DNA from: Iris pallida | Lineage: Eukaryota; Streptophyta; Magnoliopsida; Asparagales; Iridaceae | Direction of reading: 5' to 3' | Assembly (NCBI GenBank): GCA_029216955.1 | Contig: JANAVB010010791.1 | Span: 6,936,629 to 7,000,628 of the forward strand | DNA length: 64,000 nt | Shown: positions 50,557-63,500 of the stretch, piece by piece | Numbering within the stretch: the first letter of the stretch is position 1 | Layout: each line of letters begins with the position of its first letter | Translations under genes and position numbers: made by a program | The notes under the pieces: generated by a model | The model's database searches: none | What the model was told of the DNA's origin: nothing | What the model saw: only the letters and a program-made list of their open reading frames with translations

Positions 50557-51830
50557 ATGCCGCCTAAGGGATTCAACCCCTTCAAGAGGAAGAATACGAC
50601 CAATCCTAGTGAGGAAGGATCATCTTCAAATCCACCCATGAATTCTCTCTTTTCACCAGTTCAATCGAACGATGGCGCATTCGATGGGTTTTATTTTCAA
50701 ACCCTAGATCAAGCCCTTATGTGGTATGGAGACTTCTCTATGAGATCCATATGCACAGGCGCTCCTATCAAATGGACTGTGTTTCTAGAACACCGCCCTT
50801 ATTTTGAGGCATTAGGGTTACAATACGTTATTAAACTTTGTTTCCCGGTAGCTACTAATGCCATTAGACTTTTCTATTGCAATATCGTACTAAACATGTT
50901 TGACGTAAGTACTCGTGTTGGCGGACTAATATCGAGTTCAATGATGTCCTCTTAGCGGAAATCCTTGGTATTCCTAACGAGGGTGCACCGCTTGATGATA
51001 TCACTGAATTTGATTTCCCGACGGTACGACACTTGCTAGTTTCAAAGCTGAACTCTGTGCCCCTGATCGAGTTCGCTCTGGAAAGTTCAAGGCAAATAAC
51101 TTGAACTTGTTTAGTTATGAATTGCATCGCATCATCTACCACACTCTCCTTCCGAAGTCTACTTCAAAGGATGATGTCACAATACTTGAGCTGTCTGCTA
51201 TGTATCATATTCTTAAGGGGATTCTTTTTCTGCCCCTAAGACTATTATCCAGATGATGGGACGTTGTCGTATAAGAGATAGAAATCTCTCTTATGTGATG
51301 ATTCTCTCACGCATCTTCCAGCGTTTTGATATTGATCTGTCAACTTGTACTCAAGACCCTGAGCCCAAGTTTCTTAAGCTATCTCATCGTAGTATGACTG
51401 TTGCTGCTCCTCCTATTGCTCCACCTCCTCCACCTACTCAGCAGTATGCCATAACCTTTGAAGGCATACACTAGCATCTTTCTGATTTGCACGTCTCGAT
51501 GACGGATATGGCCGCGAACATGAGTTTTGCGATGTCACTCGTTATCAGGCGATAGCAAATTCTCTAGCTGATCTCCGATTTGCTCAGACTGGACATTCTG
51601 CCGGTTCTATTCCTAGAGATCCAGCCTTTTCTGGTTACCGCTGTGAGGATGAGGCTGTTCATGCCTACTTTCAGCCCGGTAACACATATGATTGGTATCG
51701 TTCTGATCGTGCTCCTACTCGAGACTTTATCATGAGTTTTACGCTGGTGCCCCTCCTCACCCTTCTTGCGCTGGTCCTTCTGGAGCTGGTCCTTCTGGAC
51801 ATGTCGGTCATGCTGCTGCTGATGTGGACT
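50557..51830 (+). pseudogene. env-like (plant-retroelement-specific) 3' reading frame, broken
   Basis: An ATG at 50557 opens MPPKGFNPFKRKN and a clean frame to 50955. The match continues in another frame as EFNDVLLAEILGIPNEGAPL. That segment resembles the domain found in the third frame of SIRE1-type elements and in many plant retrotransposon proteins of unknown function. Several further breaks follow, with a proline-rich section at about 51410-51440. Calling it env-like follows Sirevirus usage; no membrane segment is evident here. Confidence 0.6.
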
Positions 51831-53892
51831 ACTAACCCTTGCCCCTAATGTGGACTCGCAGGTTAGCTTACTAACTCTCGCCCCTGGTGTGGGCTCGCAA
51901 GTTAGCTTAACTACTAACCCTCGTCCCTAATGTTGACTCGCAGGTTAGCATCAAGATTTCAAGACAAGGAGGTAAAGCAGTTCCGATATGACTTATTCAT
52001 CCTATGAAACGATACGACTCACGACACGGTACGAGAGGGAACCAATCCGATAGAACCACGACATCCAGTCAAGCATGATAACGATAAAAGAACACGACTA
52101 ATAAACCAGTAAACACTGTCTAAAGTAAAGCATGCAAATGAAAGATCTGTAATAACTAACTGATAACATATAAAGATATAGGATTAACTAAGCATGTAAA
52201 TCATAAATAGCTAGAGAACTGTATATTTACTAGCATGCACGATGTACAAATCATATCAATAATCAACCAGTAAATTGTATAATAATAATAGAAATATGCA
52301 TGTAAATAACTGTAGAGGGAGGCAAGGTATCTTACCTGATGGCAGCGCGAAAAACCAATAATGTATCGCCAAATCACAAGTCAGAAAGTCAAAGTCATCA
52401 CAACTGTCTCCGAAAGCTGAAACAGACAATGCCAACGGTCTCAGAATAGTCAAATTAGCTAGAATTGTCTGTCCTTAAGTCCAATTCTGGTCACAGGGAC
52501 AAACGGTAATTTCGGTCAAAAACGATGTCCGCCGTTGGACCCACTTTGCACCGAAAATTGTGCCAGAGTCAACGGTCTCTAAAGTCATCAAACTATATGT
52601 CTACAGATCCGGTTTTTTGATGCGAATCCAACCGTATGTCCAAAGTTGGATTCCGGCAGGCCGTGCACAAAATCGTCCGTTGAGTGGGACTGTGGGGCCC
52701 GCAAAACGGTAATTTTACCAACTGTCTCAGAATCGGACCAAACTTGGTGTACACGACCAAAAAATGATACGGTCCTGCTGGCATAAGTTTCGTCTCGATC
52801 TGACGACCGTACATAAAGTAATTAAGAAATTTATAAAGTTCACGATACCGTGAATTTCGACGGATACGTATCAAATTCGTCGCGCACACACGACCAATTT
52901 GAATTCCGCTAAAGCCCACACGACCATGAAACTGTTACGCACCTTTCGATGTCTTCGGTTCGTGACCACGTCGCCCAGAATGGCGGGACACACGTCGTGT
53001 GGAAGAATTTCTATATTTTGAAAACATATTTTTCGTCAACTTCATCCTAATTTTAAACAGCAATTAACCAACAAGAATTAAATCTAAAAATAGTATTTCC
53101 ATCTTGGTTAGGTTGTCTAGAAGTCTGTTCAAGCGGTTTTCCAAAACTCACGATGTTCCGGTCGCAAATCGACCGTAAACCTTGGAGGTTGGGGCAGTTC
53201 TACGTCCTGTTTTGGGACAGGTTTTTGCCGATGTTCGAATCGGTTTCCTGAACAATACGGTCAACAATATTCGAAACTATTTGAAGGGGTTAAGAGTCCT
53301 ATGGATTGACTTTGTACCTGCAAAATCCGTTCGTGAAATGGACGATCGGGTGGACGGAAATCACCCTGCGAAATTGGCCTCCTGAACGCGCCTACTGCTG
53401 CTCCTCTGTTGGCTGTACGCGTTGTGCACGGCGGTCCCGGCCGACTCCGGCAACTTGGCGGCGGTGCAGGGCCGTCAGGGTGGTCGCCAAGGTGTGGGGA
53501 AGGGTGGCGCGTGGGTTGCGACGAGAGTCGCTAGGGTTTGGGTATCTTTCTCTTCACGATCTCTCGATCTCTCTGATTCTCTATTATACGCGCGGCTCAG
53601 GTTTCCTCGGCTTGGATGTGGGGAAAGGTCGGGTCGGGGAAGTTGACGCCTGGCTTGGGCTGGCCTGCTGTTCTAGTTGTAGGGCTGGGATATATTAGTA
53701 ATTCTTTGTTTTCTTTTTTTTCTTCTCTTTTTAGCATACATACTTATATATCTATATATATACATGTACCCTTGTACACATATACATATACGTACACACG
53801 TATATACGTATACATACACATATACACATATATATTTATATTTACATACTCACATATATAATATATATTTATATATACCTACATATATACAC

Positions 53893-53941
<49 letters not shown>

Positions 53942-54087
53942 ATATATTTTTTATTTTATATATACACATACACGTACACTATTATATATATTTATTTATA
54001 TACAATAAACACATATATAATATATTTATATATACATACAAATACTCACATATTATATATATTTATATTTACACAAACATACACATC

Positions 54088-54184
<97 letters not shown>

Positions 54185-54854
54185 GAGAATAAAATAATAT
54201 TAACTATTAATAATAAATAATTTATTTATTTAATAACCACCATGTTAATTTTAATAATAAAAAATAACCCTAATAATACTGTAATTAAACCAATATTATT
54301 TTTGTGAACTCATCAAACACACCATTTATTTGGCTCCAGAAATTCGTACAATTATTCTAAAACAACATTTAAATAAACTATTAAATATTTAGAAAGTATT
54401 TGTCAAGTCCTAAAAATAAATAAAAAAATATTCGTATATACATAAAATGTCTACATGGCCGTCCCGAGTTTCACTGCATGCCTACATGGGCTTGGATTCG
54501 GTTTGGGCCCAGTTCGGCTAAGTTGATACAATCGGGTCATCTAAAAATATATATTTAATTAATAAATAAATAGTTCATCGGTGGGGGTTAAGTCACAACT
54601 TAATCTGGTTTTCCTAGTTAGGACACTCATATGGCTTTGCATTCTCCTATCATGGTTAAACACTAGTCAAAGCACGCTACTGCACTATCCGTGCCATGAT
54701 TCCTAGCCATCTTGTACTTCAAAACTCAACCATGATTTTAAAATCATCTACCGTAATAATTAACTAAAAATTATTTATAATATTCTAAAATCACAATTTA
54801 AATCAAATAAATAAAATAAAAAAATATTTTAAAATTCCGGGAAGGGAAGCTACA
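51831..54854 (-). mobile_element. truncated family X LTR, reverse orientation
   Basis: On the minus strand it starts TGTAGCTTCCCTTCCCGG at 54854, as the solo LTR at 6390 does. It can be followed leftwards through the GC-rich block to a three-fold short repeat at about 51836-51950. That repeat corresponds to the GAGCCCCCAC repeats at about 8990-9070 of the full copy. The last 600 bases of the LTR are missing. It sits inside the 3' LTR of the Copia element. Confidence 0.7.
54106..54181. repeat. (GT)n microsatellite
   Basis: About 76 bases of alternating GT with one interruption, adjoining (TA)n at about 54090. It lies within the truncated family X LTR. Confidence 0.9.
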
Positions 54855-55276
54855 CAGATCCCAAGCCAGTTACAATCCTCTAGTCGATTTGCCAGTACGA
54901 TACGGTCTAGAAGTTTCAGAGTGATTGTAATCAGAAGGCTTGATAGAAGAACACCTATTCACAATTGAAGTTGGACGAGTTCTTCGTATCAAAGCTCGCG
55001 TTGTAGAAGTTGCAAGGACTTCGTAAGAAAACTTGCGGTTTTGCCAATAGTGGATTCAACTGGTAGCAAGAGTTCTACCGACTAGACTATTCCTCAACAG
55101 AGGGAAACCAGTATACATCGATGTCTTTGCATTTGCTTTCTTATCTCTGCCTTTACATTATTTAGTTGTGATTATTATTCTGTAATTTTGCTGCTAACAT
55201 TTTTAATTAGCATTATTCCGCTGCCAACTCTATTCACCCCTCTTAGAGTATTCTGCTTTACGATTTCGTTCCTACA
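54855..55276 (+). mobile_element. 3' LTR remnant of the Copia element
   Basis: It corresponds to 44511-44936 of the 5' LTR and ends at the same CGTTCCTACA, followed by the target duplication GCAGA. The 5' 640 bp of this LTR and the purine tract before it are absent from the window. Confidence 0.9.
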
Positions 55277-57131
55277 GCAGATACGCTCGTGTTTGTACGA
55301 GTCGATACTGGACACGGATGTGAGAATACCTTTGTGTCGATGATGTAGCCTCTCCACAGTTGCAGCCGTAACCCGGCGAGGTGCTGTGTGCCTGCAAGCC
55401 GAGTCCGAAGCCTCCCTTCGGATTCTGACACTAAATTCTAGGGTATAAATTCAAAACTCTTGATTGATTTCAGTTTCTGGGTTTATTTTGTTTGTCGATG
55501 ATGTTGTTGGATCTCGATCCCTACATAAAAAGGGTTTTGATCGACTGATACGTGTTGGGTTCGATTTTGGCTTAACGATCCTACGATTTGTTTTTGTTTG
55601 TGAAGCGCGAATGATCTTTAGATCATGTTCGGTTCTTTACTTGCTGTTGGATCATTTTCGATTTCGGGTTACCTAGCTGCTGTTGGAATTATTTGTGATG
55701 CATGTATTGTTGGTTTGGATTTCTTGTATAAATTGTTGCTTGGGTTCTCCTTCCTATACTTGCTGTGGGATGTTGGTTTAGGTTTTCCTTATTATACATG
55801 TTGGGTTGGGAAAGATTTCTTTGCTGTAGGAGATGTTTTACTATTTGGTTTAAAATTGTTGGTTGGGTATCTATTATGCATGATGGGTTTAACTTGGTAC
55901 TGTGGGTGGTTTTGTTGGGAGCTTTTCGATATAAATCACATGCAGGTATATATTAGTTTGGAGTATTTCTATTTCGGGATTGATATCTCCATTAGCATGC
56001 ATGCGTCGTTGATTTTGGCACTACGTCCACTATGCCATGCCTGGATGTTTTACTTTATTTGTCGGTTTCAATTTTTAATAGAGTACTCTGATACTCTTGG
56101 TGATAGTCGTTCGACCAAATGAACCAAAGCGTTGCAGATCGTATCGGATACACTGGCTCCGTGTCGGGATGTATCCTATACGTGTTATGGCATGCTAGTA
56201 CAGCAGATGATGATTGATCCTTATCTGAGACATCTTATATATCTTATTTCGTTTCTTGTCATTGGTCGTAGTTTATATGTTGGTACTGTTGGTTGTTCAG
56301 TCTGGGTGCAAATACGATCGTATTTGTACGAGTCGATACTGGACACGGATATGAGGATACCTTCGTGTCGATGATGTAGCCTCCCACAGTTGCAGTCGCG
56401 ACCCGGCGTGGCGCTGTGCGTGCCTGCGAGCCGAGTCCGAAGGCTCCCTTCGGATTCCGACACCAAATTCTGGGGTATAAATTCTAAACTCTTGATTGAT
56501 TTCAGTTTTTGGGTTTATTTTGTTTGTCGATGATGTTGTTGGATCTCGATCCCTACATAAAAAGGGTTTCGATCGACTGATACGTGTTGGGTTCGATTTT
56601 GGCTTGACGATCCTACGATTGTCTTTGTTTATGAAGCGGGAATGATCTTTAGATCATGTTCGGTTCTTTACTTGTTGTTGGATCATTTTTGGTTTCGTGT
56701 TACCTAGCTGCTGTTGGAATTATTTGTGATGCATGCATTGTTCGTTTGGGTTTCTTGTATAAATTGTCGCTTGGGTTCTCCTTCCTATACTTGTTGTGGG
56801 ATATTGGTTTAGGTTTTCCCTATTATACATGTTGGGTTGGGAAAGATTTCTTTGTTGTAGGAGATGTTTCGCTATTTGGATTAAAATTATTGGTTGGGTA
56901 TCTATTATGCATGATGGGTTTAACTTGGTACTGTGGGTGTTTTTGTTGGGAGCTTTTCGATATAAATTACATGCGGGTATATATTAGTTGGGAGTATTTC
57001 TATTTCGGAAATGACATCTCCATTAGCATGCCTGCATCGTTGATTTTGGGACTACGTCCACTATGCCATGCCTAGATGTTTTACTTTATTTGTCGGTTTC
57101 GATTTTTTATTAGAGTACTCTGATACTCTCG
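55277..57131 (+). repeat. tandem array of a 1,031 bp unit (one full, one partial copy)
   Basis: The unit at 55277-56307 is repeated from 56308 and breaks off at about 57131. The copies share CCGAGTCCGAAG, CTTGATTGATTTCAG, CGATCGACTGATACGTG and the TTGGTCGTAG boundary. A third, partial unit is 26522-26817 plus 43829-43870. Together they form an array of more than 2 kb once the insertions are removed. Open frames of 139-165 codons in the same place of both copies are hydrophobic and unrecognised; I do not call them genes. Confidence 0.85.
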
Positions 57132-57777
57132 ATTTTTCTATATAAATCACAGACTCTAAAATTGAAAGACTCTAAAAGTGAGGGTTTTGCTTTCTTTTTC
57201 AGGATTTTGCTATACATACATGTGCTATGGACAGTCTTCATGTGACCAAGTTGAAGCGTTATAAGTGTGCTTCTTCGCTACAGTATCTGTGAGATTTTTG
57301 ATGTCGATAGTTTTGATGTAGCTAAAGTGTACTCTATATTGGATGCTCTATATGTTTTGAGAAGATGTATATAATGAAATAGAGAAATGTAGAATGGTAG
57401 CTAAAATACACCATTTTGAGACAATGAAATGGAGAATGGTACTTTATATTACATTTCAATGCTTTGTTGTGAATGTGGTTCAAAGTGGTTGTTTTCGAAT
57501 TGAAGTGAGCAGCATTTGGAATGTCATGCAGTATAGAGCGTTATAAATGTGATACAACGACCATATACAGCGGTTTTTCATAACTATCCATAACGCTTTG
57601 AAAATAAAACGTAGCAGAAATTCAACCTTAATGACGGTTTTGGATGAATTATCTATAACGCTTTTAAAAATATTTATAACACCCTATTTCATAACGCTTG
57701 GACTGAAAAAAAAAGCGTCATGGTTTGCAATTAATGGCACTTTTTAGCCGTCATTAAAAGGTATTTTTGTTGTAGTG
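57132..57777. mobile_element. right end of a second CACTA-like element
   Basis: The right end reads TTTTTGTTGTAGTG at 57777, the inverse of CACTACAACAAAAA. Upstream there are repeated ATAACGCTT/AGCGTTATA motifs in both orientations (about 57256, 57538, 57592, 57656 and 57692), as in a subterminal region. The matching left end is not in the window, so its extent is unknown. Confidence 0.55.
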
Positions 57778-58233
57778 AAACAAAAGAACCCAAAAATTGT
57801 CATGACATGATTAAATTAATATCAAAATCATCAAGGCATGATCAATATAGAAATAAATTCTAGTTATGATCAAAAATTCGTATAATACGATTTAAGGGTT
57901 GTCTAGATATGATGACAAATGTAGTCTAAGTGATATAGTCATAAATGAAATCTAATATATGATTTTATTAAAAACTGAATAGTAATTATAATGATAGAAG
58001 AAAAATCAAGTCACTATTACAAGATTTAGAAAAATCAAATGACAGTCATAAGATAGAATATGCATGAAGGAAATAACTTTACAAACTAATAAATCACAAG
58101 CTCTATAATCTATAACTCTCTTATTACTAACTAACTTACCCAAGATTCTTCTTCTACCACATTTCCTACCCTGACCTAATTGAAAATGCTAGTTTCCAAG
58201 AATACCTAAAAATGATCTAGGTAACCTCTCCTG

Positions 58234-58315
<82 letters not shown>

Positions 58316-59482
58316 CTATCAATATATATATATATAGCTATCAACTATATACACATATACATGCATCCATAATTGTATATCAACTATCTAATATACATGC
58401 ATATACATAGTTATCAAAATATGGAACTAATAACAGAATATATGCAATATACTAGAGTCAAACATGAAAGAGGTTGGGCCAATAGGTGTTGGAAGAATGG
58501 TCCTAATGAGTTCTAGAAAATCAAGTAAAAATTTCTATATGGAACATATGGTAATAGAAATGAGTTCTGAAACTTGGATAAGATTTTAAATAAGACAAAA
58601 GTTTAAACAATTGAAGATAATTTTTTGGGCAATGGTGATAAGAGGCCAAACATGGTATATAACATAGATTTAGTCTCAATAGTATCTAAAACCATACATA
58701 TCTGAAGTCACTTCACCTAGACCTCAACCTCGCTAGTGTAGTGTACATCTGGCTGTAGTGAACCTTGGTCCTATGACTCAAATAATGATGGATTACCGAA
58801 TATTCTATCAACTCTATCCACTATTGATGGTACGACTCAAGAGATCAGATATTTTATGATTTTAGGACATAGCCTCAATAATATCTGAGAACCTATGGAT
58901 ACCTGAAATTACTTTAACTTAGAGCTCATGCCTCGCTACTGCGCAGTTAGCCTGCAGCGAATCCACGATCTCCATAATTCAGATAAATGACTGTAGTGTG
59001 CATTTGCCATGTCATATTAGGTCGTCGAATATTTTATCAACCTTATCCATAGGAATTCCAAAGGAGTTTAGGAAAATTCAAATGAGTTCTAAAAGTCCTA
59101 ACCGTGATAGAAAGTGACGTTATCTGTTCTTTAGAAAAATAAGAAGATTTATCCAGTGCAAGTATTTGTTCTGTAGGTCATTGAGAATCAAGGGGTCAAT
59201 TACCAGTAGAAGGAAATAAATGACTGAAGTTAAGAGGAGTATCTGTTCTCCGACCTTTTATATTCAATGATTGAGGACAAAAACCTATGGAGTTGATCAA
59301 ACCAGATTCTGACTAATAGAAATAGTATGACTTCAAGTTGTGTGGAAGAATTAGTAAAAATATTTCTCTTCTAAAAATTTCTTAAGGGACGTTGACCTAT
59401 ACCAAAATTATTTTGAGAAAATAATTCCTTATAAAAAGTTTGAGGAACTAGATAGGCAAATTGAAGTAGTTAGTCCAAGGTT
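57778..59482. other. no gene seen; probable retroelement internal sequence
   Basis: AT-rich, with a (TA)n array at 58236-58313 and no recognisable domain. The style, with many short runs of A and T and no coding signal, resembles the LARD internal region, but I could not align them reliably. Confidence 0.4.
58236..58313. repeat. (TA)n microsatellite
   Basis: About 78 bases of pure TA, followed by a short AGCTATCAA/TATATA duplication. Confidence 0.95.
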
Positions 59483-60108
59483 GGGTAAAGTGCATTTAAA
59501 CCCTCCTTAGATGTTACAAAAATGCAATTAAAGGATCCTGATTTGAAAAACCCAGTACGTTTCAATTATGCTCAAATAACCCCATTTCTGTTAATAATTG
59601 GTGTTAAGTCAGGGTTGTAATGACCATTTTACTCCTCCCCCACTCTCCCCCCCTCTCTCCGGTGGTGGAGGGCGGGGAGGAGACGCGGAGAGGAGAGGAG
59701 GGGAGCGGGGAGGAGATACGGGGAGGAGAGGGGGCGAGGAGACGCGGGAAGGAGGGGCAGGGAGAGGGAGGAGGGGGCAGGAAGGAGCAGGACGCGGGAA
59801 GGAGGTCGGGGGGCTGGCCGGCGGAGCGAAGGGAGGAGTGGAAGGCGGATCGGGGAGCTGGCCGGCGGAGGGGGGATGGCCGGTGGAGGAAAAGGAGGGG
59901 AGCTTTGGGAAAAGGGGCTGGTAGGGAAGGGGGAGGGTAGTTTAGGTAGTTTTTTAACGTCATTAACGGCCATTTCTAATGGCTAATAGACGGTAGGGGC
60001 CTTTTTGCTTACGCGGCAATCTAAGGAGGTGCAAACTGCTTAAGTTTTCTAAAAGGTCTTATTTTGCTAACGAGGCAAATCTAAGGAGGATTTAAATGCA
60101 CTTTACCC
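59483..60108. mobile_element. Mutator-like non-autonomous element with a GC-rich core, 626 bp
   Basis: The left end GGGTAAAGTGCATTTAAA is inverted at the right end (TTTAAATGCACTTTACCC). The flanks TCCAAGGTT (59474-59482) and TCTAAGGTT (60109-60117) form a 9-base duplication with one mismatch, as expected for Mutator-like elements. The core (about 59630-59935) is extremely G-rich on the plus strand, with GGAGGAG and GGGAAGG words. Its reading frames on both strands are simple-sequence artefacts. Confidence 0.85.
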
Positions 60109-60447
60109 TCTAAGGTTCTATGATAGGATATTTGAATTGGTTCAAAGAGGGTCAAATCAAAGTAGTCTAACAAAACCTTCAAAGAAGTTTGGAGGGCTTG
60201 GGTATATTAGTTATTATAAGGGTTTGCTAAATAAGGGGTCAAAACTCTTAAAATAGTAATTGGCCTAGTCCCTAGAGAATTTTAGAAACTAATAGTGATA
60301 TGAAAATGATACTTAAGAAATATAGCTAATATACATAATCATGCAATCGGCCTAAGCTGTGATGATCATTCCTATATCGTAGGTACCCAATGATACTCTA
60401 ATCCTAAGCACCATTAGACAAACCTGCATGGGCCACCACTAAAAACG
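60109..60447. other. right end of a retroelement internal region
   Basis: The last bases (GGGCCACCACTAAAAACG) match the right edge of the LARD internal region (about 31790-31807). There that edge is followed by TGTAACG; here it is followed by TGTCACG. No gene is visible. Confidence 0.45.
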
Positions 60448-60520
60448 TGTCACGATCCTCTCCCGAATAATCGGATACGAGTCGGACACGCCCAGCCTAC
60501 GTTGTGGAATCAACGTAGTA
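60448..60520 (+). mobile_element. 73 bp LTR terminus
   Basis: It starts TGTCACGATCC and is the reverse complement of the termini at about 2063-2117 and 26450-26521, with CGGATACGAGTCGGACACG shared. It is cut at 60520 by the LTR that begins at 60521. This implies insertion of one LTR element into the tip of another's LTR. Confidence 0.6.
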
Positions 60521-63500
60521 TGTAACACCCCAGTCCCAAAATACGTAAGACTAGGAACGTAGACATGCCTGCCTATAATAAATATACGTAAGCTGTAAAA
60601 TGCAGTAGAACCATGACTAATCTCATCCATACAAAATAAATGAATAAAAGATATCATATAATGATAATGAATTGTCTTAATACAATATGTTGGGCGGAGA
60701 CAAATCCACTACCAACAAGTAAGGAAAAATATATGGAAAATGAAATAAGATTGGCGAGTGAAGCGAAGACGATCCAAGTGCAATCATCCTCGAAGAAATA
60801 GAGATGATCACGGCTAGAGCTAGAACACCTGCAAAAGATAAGAGCACACACCTGGAGAGATGACCAGGTCCTCAGAGGGACGTAACAAGACACATAATAT
60901 CATGCCAATATAACTGAATATAAATTTATCAAATAAATAAGTCAATTGAATTATAACATGGTCCAATACACACCATTGAACTAGCGTACCATCCCCCAAC
61001 CAAAAGGACAGGAGATGGTAAACTAATTCAGATGACGTATCTTTCCATGCTATGAATCCAATATGTTATCCGGACCCCAACAAGGTTCAATACCTTCTCA
61101 TCGGAGTAGTAAGCCACACCTACAACCAAACAAGGACAAGGTTGACGAACTAATCCGCGATAAGTTATTGTTCCAAGCCACGATCAGATACAAGCACACA
61201 AACCAAAAGTACTCATACCTAATGGATAAAGGAGACCAACCGTTCTAAGAAATGTAGTTAAGAACAATCCTTCCTACGCATGGGCCCTGGCTAAAATGGA
61301 TCGGCATGGTCCCCCTTGGGGCACAAGAGGCCTAATCAATAAGAGCATAATTCCGCAGAACGCCAGTGGCCGTCAGTAATCAGTGGGTCATCAACCCCGT
61401 ATCTCCAGCGGAGCTTCCGGGTCAAAAGGAAAAGTGCATCGTAGCCCATACACTAAGGAATTGTCCTTCCCGCCCAATGCCTACTATGTTGTATCCACAA
61501 CAGAAAACCTCTATAACTACTAAGTCAAACTAGCATAAATTCTATTAGCGGTTATTCCTATCACACGGCTTGTACGTACTAGTGGCCAGCCAATCACGCA
61601 CGTCTATGTTCTACATGCGACACACAACTTCGTGGTACGACATGTCAAGGCCAAATGAATGCAACACACAAGGTGGTCCCTTAAATCTAGGTTTAATGTG
61701 TAAGAAAAATAATACATAGCAGGAAATATAACTGAACAGTAAGTTCTAACAAGTTATGCCATGTATCACAGTTTATTTTGCATAAAGAAAATAATGAATA
61801 ATGCATGAAGTATGAGCTAAAATAAATAAGCAAATGGTAAGGTGTCTTGCCTGGTAGGACGCCTTGTGTACTGTAATGATCAAGGTGGCACGAACTGCGA
61901 CTTCGGTGTAACCACTACACAAGGTGACCTTTGATGGTGGCACGGACAGTTTCATTCGGTCCAGAACGGTTGAATTTGTTAGGGTCGATAGAAGGAAGGA
62001 CAGAATTGACGAGGGAATAGAATAAATGGAACTAGTCATGGATAGAAAGATAATAAAACGAAATTGGATAATTTAATATATATACGATTTTAGAAACTAT
62101 TTATAACACTTGAAAATATATTCTTATTAGCAAAAAAAGGTTTGATAAATGCTTGAAAAAATAAAAATGTTTTAAGGCAAAACTCTAAGTTAGTTAAAAT
62201 ACATTTTTAAGTAGGAAAAACTATATCTTATTTGTTAAGAAATTTTTTGATAAATATTAACAAAAGAAAACATTTTGGCTAAAACCTGAATTTGAAAATT
62301 ACATAGACAGCTCTAACCCCTATATTACATATATATAGTTTAAAAATTTATAATATAAGATTTCCCAAAATAATAACTTTAATATTAATAACATAATAAG
62401 TATGATAATAACTAATAACAACAACAATATTAATATTCCTATACTTAATTACTGTATTAGTAATAATATTAACAATAATACTAAAATAATAAAAATAACA
62501 TAACAATAATAGTAATAATAAAATAACAATAATAAATAATAATAATAATAATATAATAATAATAATAATAATAATATAATAATAATAATGGTTTAATGAA
62601 ACACAAAAGCAAAAAATAAAAAGTAAAACTGCTGCTTCTCTTAAAGAGGACAGAGGACCACAGAGGGGAGGAGAGAGATTGAAAGAAAAGAAAAAATAAT
62701 GAACAATAGAAGAAGGAGAAGAGTGAGGAAGAGATCGAGAGGGCGGAGAGTAGAGAGAGGAACCGAGAGAGAGAGAGATGTGGTCGGAGAGAGGAAGTGT
62801 TCGGGAGAGGGAACTAGAGAAGGAGAGCGGAAGAGAGGAAGGAGCTCGGAAGAGGGAGCACTCAGGCGGGGTGATGCTCGGCGCGGATCACCCGGAGGCG
62901 GAGGAGAGAAGGGAAATCTCCTCGATAGCTGTCAGCACGCGCTCGACTGGAGGCGCCATCGTCGGCTGGTGCCGGCTTGGTGTGCCGACGACCGAGCGCA
63001 GGGGAACTCGTCCGGAGCGTTGGACCATGGTCGGCGAATCCCAAGGGCTGCCGCACCGCCCAGGTGGAGCATACGAGAGAAGGATGGGGGCGGTCTCACA
63101 CGACGGCGGGTGTCGGATCCCGACGGGGGCGGTCGAAACTGGACGCCACGGTGGCTATACACGGAGGACGACAGGGATCTCAGCCAGGCTTGGTCGGGGA
63201 GAGGCGGCGGATAGGTGAGGAAGGGAGGCTGACTCCACGGGCGACGGCGGCGGCGGATCCGGCCGGCGGCCACGGTGAGTGGGTTATGTGTGTGTTTTTT
63301 AATTTTTGGGGTTTTGGGCTGTCGGTGGTGGCGCTCGGCCAAGGTGGCCGGAGGTGGTTTGGTTGGTCGGGGGAGTTTTTGGTCGTGGTTTCGAATAATG
63401 GTGGCAACGGCGGTTGTGGGGTGGTCGGTTGTCGGAAAGGAGGGGTGATGGTGGTGGCGAGGCTGCGGTCAGGCCGACTGGTTGTGGACATAGGGGCGGC

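Larger units (their letters stand above)
43871..55276 (+). mobile_element. Sirevirus-like Ty1/Copia retrotransposon, decayed
   Basis: The left LTR starts TGTTGGCCCATTGG and the right end is CGTTCCTACA. A 5-base duplication GCAGA flanks it (43866-43870 and 55277-55281). Domains run in Copia order: gag, protease, integrase, reverse transcriptase, RNase H. They are followed by an extra env-like frame, as in Sireviruses of the SIRE1/Maximus type. Stops and frameshifts disrupt nearly every domain. The 3' LTR lost its first 640 bp together with the end of an inserted family X LTR. Confidence 0.9.

Noticed and set aside
53764..54192. 142-codon Tyr/Ile/Val-rich frame
   Set aside because: Translation of TA and GT microsatellites inside an LTR.
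55625..56122. 165-codon hydrophobic frame repeated in the tandem array
   Set aside because: No known family, frame length differs between copies and the unit is a repeat; kept only as an observation on the array.
59598..59973. Overlapping frames of 106-119 codons around the G-rich core
   Set aside because: Simple-sequence translation on both strands inside a Mutator-like element.
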